Source: Oidiodendron maius Zn
Taxonomy: Eukaryota > Ascomycota > Leotiomycetes > Myxotrichaceae
Direction: 5' to 3'
Assembly (NCBI GenBank): GCA_000827325.1
Contig: KN832884.1
Span: 594,953-658,952, forward strand
Length of the DNA stretch: 64,000 bases
Numbering within the stretch: the first letter of the stretch is position 1; each line of letters opens with the position of its first letter. Below are positions 59,465 through 64,000 of the stretch, in pieces. Under the pieces are notes generated by a model. That model did not search any database. It saw nothing but the letters and a program-made list of their open reading frames with translations, and was not told the DNA's origin. The position numbers and the translations under genes were made by a program.

Positions 59465-60161
59465 TTGGGCTGCTGTTGAGGAATTGGGTTGGTCTGGGTG
59501 AATACGTGTGAATATGTGCTCTCGCTGGCGATTGGAGGCAGCTGCATTCCACCTCGAGATGGCGCACAGCGATACGATGTACTTATGTGTACCTGCAAAC
59601 ATACCTTCTTGTCTTTGGAGGATTTTGTGATCAGCTCGGGCTTCTCGAGCTCTTTAGAGGTAGTCGTTTCGGGGCTTTGTCAGTGGATATGCATGAAGCC
59701 GAAACAAACATGATAGGGAATGGTCAACTCTAGGTAGGACCAATTACGAAACGCTAATGTCTGCCACTTGGGAGACTCTATGGATACGAATGATAGAGTG
59801 ATGAATCAGGTTTGGGCAGGGCGCGGCTGCCAACCGAAATTCGCCCAACCGCTAGCCATCCTAATATAAATGGCAAGTGTCATGTAGCCTCACGCGGAAA
59901 AACGCGAATGGAGCCTGCTTTCTTGCTCACTCATCATCCCAGATCTCATGTATATCACGAAATTATAGCGAGACACAGCTCCTCTCTCGAGATCCCTCTT
60001 TTGGGGTTTTATCACTACAGCATTACTTTAAGCGTGTACCTCGGCGCGTCTCCCTGGTCCAACATACGCGACGACCCTGAAATCTTTTTTTTTATGCCGA
60101 TAGGGTCATTTGTATGTCCAAAACAAACACTCAATTACTTCCCAATTTTCAGTTACCAGCC
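59465..60161. other. intergenic 0.7 kb
   Basis: This holds the 3' region of the methyltransferase and the leader of the next gene, which is AC-rich just before the ATG at 60162. No other feature is seen. Confidence 0.5.
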
Positions 60162-61837
60162 ATGGCCGTGAGTATTATGGACTTCGTCCAGCGATACACT
60201 TCGATTCAGCAGCAGAGGGACACCAGTGACGAGTTAATAAAGGTACCTTGGCAATCTCCTATCTCAACAGCAATACGAGCACCATCGCCTCCCTATTTTG
60301 TTACGCATGCAAACTGACAATGTAATACATCCAGGATCTTCTCATCTACTGCGAACGAAAAGAGACTGCCTTGCGTATTGAGAATGCTCGCCTGGCAAAG
60401 GAACTCGAGGATGCACAGCTGGATCTGGACGATGCGCGCAGGACCAGGAGGGATCTGCAGCAGCAACTCTCGCTGGCTGCACAGAGGGTTGCCCAGAGTG
60501 ATGCTGACTGCGCTTCAATGAGGGTATGGATTACTATTTGAAGGTGGAAATGATAAACTCGAGACTGGATTACTGATTGGAAGAGCAGACCCGAAATCCC
60601 TATATCCAAGTTCTGATCGATGGAGATGGCATGATTGTACATTCCCATGGCCCATTTATCCTTTCTTCCTTTTTTTTTTTGTTTTTTTGCAAGAGCTAAC
60701 ACTATTGTTATATAGTTTAATACAGAATATATACAACAAGGCGTTGAAGGGGGAAGGCAAGCGGCTGCCGCCTTACGAAATATTATCCTCGAACAATGCA
60801 GCGACCTGATGGACGAGATCGAAATAATGGCTAAAGTCTGCACAAATGTATCCGGCTTGTCACAGTCTCTCCTTCGGGACGGATGTATCGATAATATGGA
60901 CACGTTTAAGGAATTTACGATTGGGTTTACACAAGGCAAAGCCTCTTTTGAATTTGTCGATGTCGGCCATGAGAAAGAGAGGGCTGATTCCAAAATTAAA
61001 GGTATTGGAGAATATTTCATCCAACCTTTGATTTTCTCTAGTCTTAACCACTGGCTAACATGTGTAGAACTTATGCGGTGGCACCTTCGAAACCATAACT
61101 GCAAACAAATACTCCTAGGTATCTCGCATGATGCCGGTTATGCGCCCTTTCTCGACAAAGTAGTCACACCGGATGATCGATGTCGTATAACAATAATCGA
61201 AGGACCCCCTGCTGTCCATGAACTTGTTGCTACCTCTCTTCAAATTATAAATTTCAATCAACTCTTCCGAGCGGAAAAACTGGTCGACAAGTCACCCACC
61301 TATCCGGCACCAGCCTTACCGCACACGTGGGCAGGTGTCACCTCCATTCGTCCAACCCATCAAACATCTCCTGTCACTAGCGGGGCATCTATCAAGCGAT
61401 CTAGTCCTGCGCCTGTGCCTACCTGGATTCCAAGCCCTCGTGGTTTAGACGCTGCGATAGTTGTGAATGCCGCCGTTCTGGACAAGGTCAAGCGTCGCAC
61501 AAACAATAACAAATTATGCAATAATCACTACTTGCGGGGTCCTTGCGCCAAGGGCAGCGAATGTTGCTTCGAGCATGACTACAAACCCTCGGAGGAGGAA
61601 CTCAAAGCCATCGCCTTCCTCACTCGTCTGAATCCCTGCGTCAATGGCCAAGACTGCGAGCTGGAATTCTGCATCTACGGCCACCACTGCCCGTCCACCG
61701 TTTTCAGCAAGAAGGACGGAGAGTGGCAGTGTTCTGCATTCGGCTGTCGATTCTCAAAGGAGGACCACCCTCCTAATACCCTGATCAAGCATCCTAGGAA
61801 AGAGCCACAGCGTATTGAGTATTACGAACGCTACTGA
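60162..61837 (+). CDS. CCCH zinc-finger protein of the DUF2856 type (457 aa)
   Basis: Five exons: 60162-60242, 60335-60523, 60589-60636, 60716-61001 and 61068-61837. The 66-nt last intron is a multiple of three and open; splicing turns it into the compact junction KELMRWHL. An N-terminal coiled coil (about residues 30-90, heptads such as LAKELEDAQLDLDDARR) precedes a conserved domain with YIQVLIDGDGMIF. That domain also has LRNHNCKQILLGISHDAGYA, reminiscent of NYN/PIN-like nucleotide-handling folds (resemblance only). Near the C-terminus are a C-x8-C-x5-C-x3-H finger (CNNHYLRGPCAKGSECCFEH) and a second, looser one (CVNGQDCELEFCIYGHHC). These features match a widespread fungal family of unknown role, probably RNA- or DNA-binding. 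Adenosine- or RNA-directed activity is not demonstrated. Confidence 0.85.
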
Positions 61838-62974
61838 TCGCCCTTATTAATTTTCTTATTTCTCCCCTCTTATCACCTTCCGTTTCATAATTGGACAGTG
61901 CTTGAGGATATTGGGGGACTTCGAAACAATTCCCTGGGAGAGATATTATATTATTTATACAACGGTCATATATCATACACCTATCACCCAACTCCCGGGC
62001 GGAAGAAGGGTATCTTTAACCGGGCCCTTGACCACCCGCCTGTTATTTAGCTTCTTTGTCCAAATATTTTATATGTGCAGATTGAGAAAGAGCGTCTTCT
62101 CCGAGACGCGGGAATATATTTACTGGAAAGAAACAATATTCTGGTTTTAATTTATCCGCCCTGGCGAGTCTGATTGTCTGAGGATATATATCTATATTAT
62201 CTAATTTATTCGACAAAAGGAGAATGAAACATACCACTTTGTTACTTGTGTCGAGAAAAGTCCTTGACCAGTATTTATATTCGTGCCTCAAGTATGATTT
62301 TTGGACCTAGAATCTTTGGATGGAACATCTCCATCAGACGGGAGAGAGAATGACTTCTTAAGTAGTGCGCTCATTAGCATCCACAATGGATACTTGAACT
62401 TGAGGGCCCGGCCCTTGAGGCAATGACTCTAATCTATCTGCCCTGTATGGTGGAGAATGTTAAACTCCGTGGAGAAATAGAGTACTGCGCGTCTAGTGAA
62501 TGTCAGATTCGAGGCTTGTTTGGGACAAGCAAATGCCGAGGACTACAAATATAACGACCCTCAATAGCTATAGGGCTAAGCCTTCTATCTGCCATTAGGA
62601 AAGGTTGTGGTGCGGTAAAATACGAGGACATCCAATATATTCTCTCCAACACACTCTTTGGCTCGCACTTATGGTGACCGGTAGAATAGAGTCGAACAAA
62701 ATCCAGGCTCCATTACCACAGTATTGGCCAAATCTCGGGTGACATTAATTTTAACTTATTTATAATTCTTCGTTTGTATCCACTCACTAGCCAGTTTTAT
62801 AATTGTACAAAGATTCTGAGCTCAGAAGAAGTTATGGAGTGGTCTTCAGGAAATTGTAAGCGGGGCTTTTGGCCTCAGGCATAAATATTAACTCTTTCGA
62901 CTCTGGAGCTCCAAAATGCCATCGTCAACAGAGAACAGAATTGCCTTCTCCAGCACAGAGTAGATCTGTCCATT
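61838..62974. other. intergenic 1.1 kb
   Basis: It contains no gene that I can support. An ATG at 62916 opens only a 15-codon frame and is not the prefoldin start. AT-rich sequence fills the middle. Confidence 0.45.
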
Positions 62975-63585
62975 ATGCAACGTCGGATGGTATGGTATAA
63001 TATCTGCTAGTTTGATCCCTTACAAGTTCTCACAGTACTGACAACCTCTCCAGCTCTCGAAAGAAGACGAGGCCGCAGCACCAGGAGATGAGGTGGAGGT
63101 GCGGAGGGAGGACCAGGATAAGATCAACAAGTTCTCACGATTACACCAGCGTGAATTAGCCCTCGAGGAGGAGCTAAAGTCGAAACACGTCAGTCCTTCG
63201 TGAATGCCGAATTATACATGTATCAGGGACTGATGAGGGAATGTAATGGACAGAAAGAGAAAGAAGATCTCGACGATGTTTCAAATGAGCTTGAGCTCGC
63301 AGACGAGGAGGACATGATTCCGTATGTCGAGCCCACTCCTCAATCATCTTACAAGTGTGTGATGCTAATACGTCTGGTTTATTTTCTGACAGATATAAAA
63401 TTGGAGACTCCTTCATCTCACTTCCGCTGCCCGAAGTGCAGGAGATGCTTTCAGCGTCATCCAGCCGAATAGAGGAAGAGGTGTCTGTGGTGGGGGAGAA
63501 GCTTGGCAATGTCCGAGAAGAGATGTCGCAGCTAAAAGTCGAACTGTACGCCCGGTTTGGACGTAGTATCAACTTGGAGACTTAG
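62975..63585 (+). CDS. GIM3: prefoldin subunit 4 (136 aa)
   Basis: Four exons: 62975-62989, 63054-63188, 63254-63321 and 63393-63585, with introns of 64, 65 and 71 nt. The first exon encodes only MQRRM. Splicing gives LSKEDEAA, VRREDQDKINKFSRLHQRE, KEDLDDVSNELELADEED and IPYKIGDSFISLPLPEVQEM. It ends LYARFGRSINLET, the near-invariant end of prefoldin 4. The protein is two helices joined by a beta hairpin, one beta-type subunit of the hexameric GimC/prefoldin chaperone that hands actin and tubulin to the CCT chaperonin in the cytosol. The length is that expected for the family. The acceptor giving IPYKIG (donor GTATGT at 63322) was chosen because it alone preserves the conserved motif. Confidence 0.95.
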
Positions 63586-64000
63586 GCGGAGAAATATATG
63601 ATTCCAGCTCTTCCGACACACCCTTCGGAACCAAGGCACTATTCTCTGACTGATGCGAGACAGGATCTTGATCATTGTTTGAATAGTATCGCCTGTGTTT
63701 GCCGTTCTGGGACATGTTGCAACAGGAAAATATGTGCGTTATCGGATGAGGAACCCTGCCACGAGAATTTTCGGATGCATACATGATTGGTGTGCATACA
63801 GGGACCACTGTCTGCTGGGCAGTGGAAGCGACTGAAGGAGGAGTCATAGTCAAAGATCTTAACTCTAGAGGGTTTGAACATTTCTCGTCAATTTTAGCTA
63901 TACACCTATGCACCTGCGCCTATACACAGGAAATAGAAATTACTGATTCTAGAGGAATAACATCAGGGGAATATTGTAATCGCCTACTTCAGCCATACCC
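63586..64000. other. window end, unassigned
   Basis: This holds the 3' region of the prefoldin gene and sequence running off the window. The small overlapping frames on both strands have no recognisable content. Confidence 0.4.

Overview
The window reads as nuclear DNA of a filamentous ascomycete (Pezizomycotina). Genes carry short introns of about 46-126 nt with GT..CTRAC..AG signals. Lineage-typical genes are present: Zn2Cys6 regulators, a GAF-type hybrid histidine kinase, a RID/Masc1-type cytosine methyltransferase, a peroxin-22-like protein and a BrlA-like C2H2 regulator. The class (Leotiomycetes or Sordariomycetes) is a guess that cannot be settled from this sequence alone.

Positions 1-18,000 form an accessory, gene-poor region. 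It holds five plus-strand relatives of one short protein family (about 200-227 aa). Each has an N-terminal Zn2Cys6 cluster, or its remnant, interrupted by a ~50-nt phase-0 intron exactly before the third cysteine. Three copies have a complete or nearly complete cluster (1330, 5463, 8546). One has an open frame but has lost half the cysteines (13409). One is frameshifted (15971). A 3' flank of ~145 bp is also duplicated (9275 and 17420). A very AT-rich element with 43-bp terminal inverted repeats sits at 10585-11005.

Positions 18,000-21,000 hold a divergent SnoaL-like protein and a BBE-like FAD oxidoreductase, a pairing that recalls secondary metabolism. Positions 22,000-37,500 hold a SET/MYND protein, a long repetitive hydrophilic protein, a hybrid histidine kinase, and a Zn2Cys6 transcription factor transcribed divergently from the kinase. 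Positions 38,000-41,600 hold a decayed P450 and an F-box/LRR protein. A BrlA-like C2H2 regulator at 45-46 kb is preceded by about 4.8 kb without a convincing gene.

Positions 51,000-64,000 are dense and mostly housekeeping: eIF2B gamma, peroxin-22-like, SRP19/Sec65, the RID-like methyltransferase, a CCCH/DUF2856-type protein and prefoldin subunit 4. Gene models were built by hand from splice signals and reading-frame continuity. Three inferred introns are multiples of three and open to translation, so a plain ORF reading would retain them.
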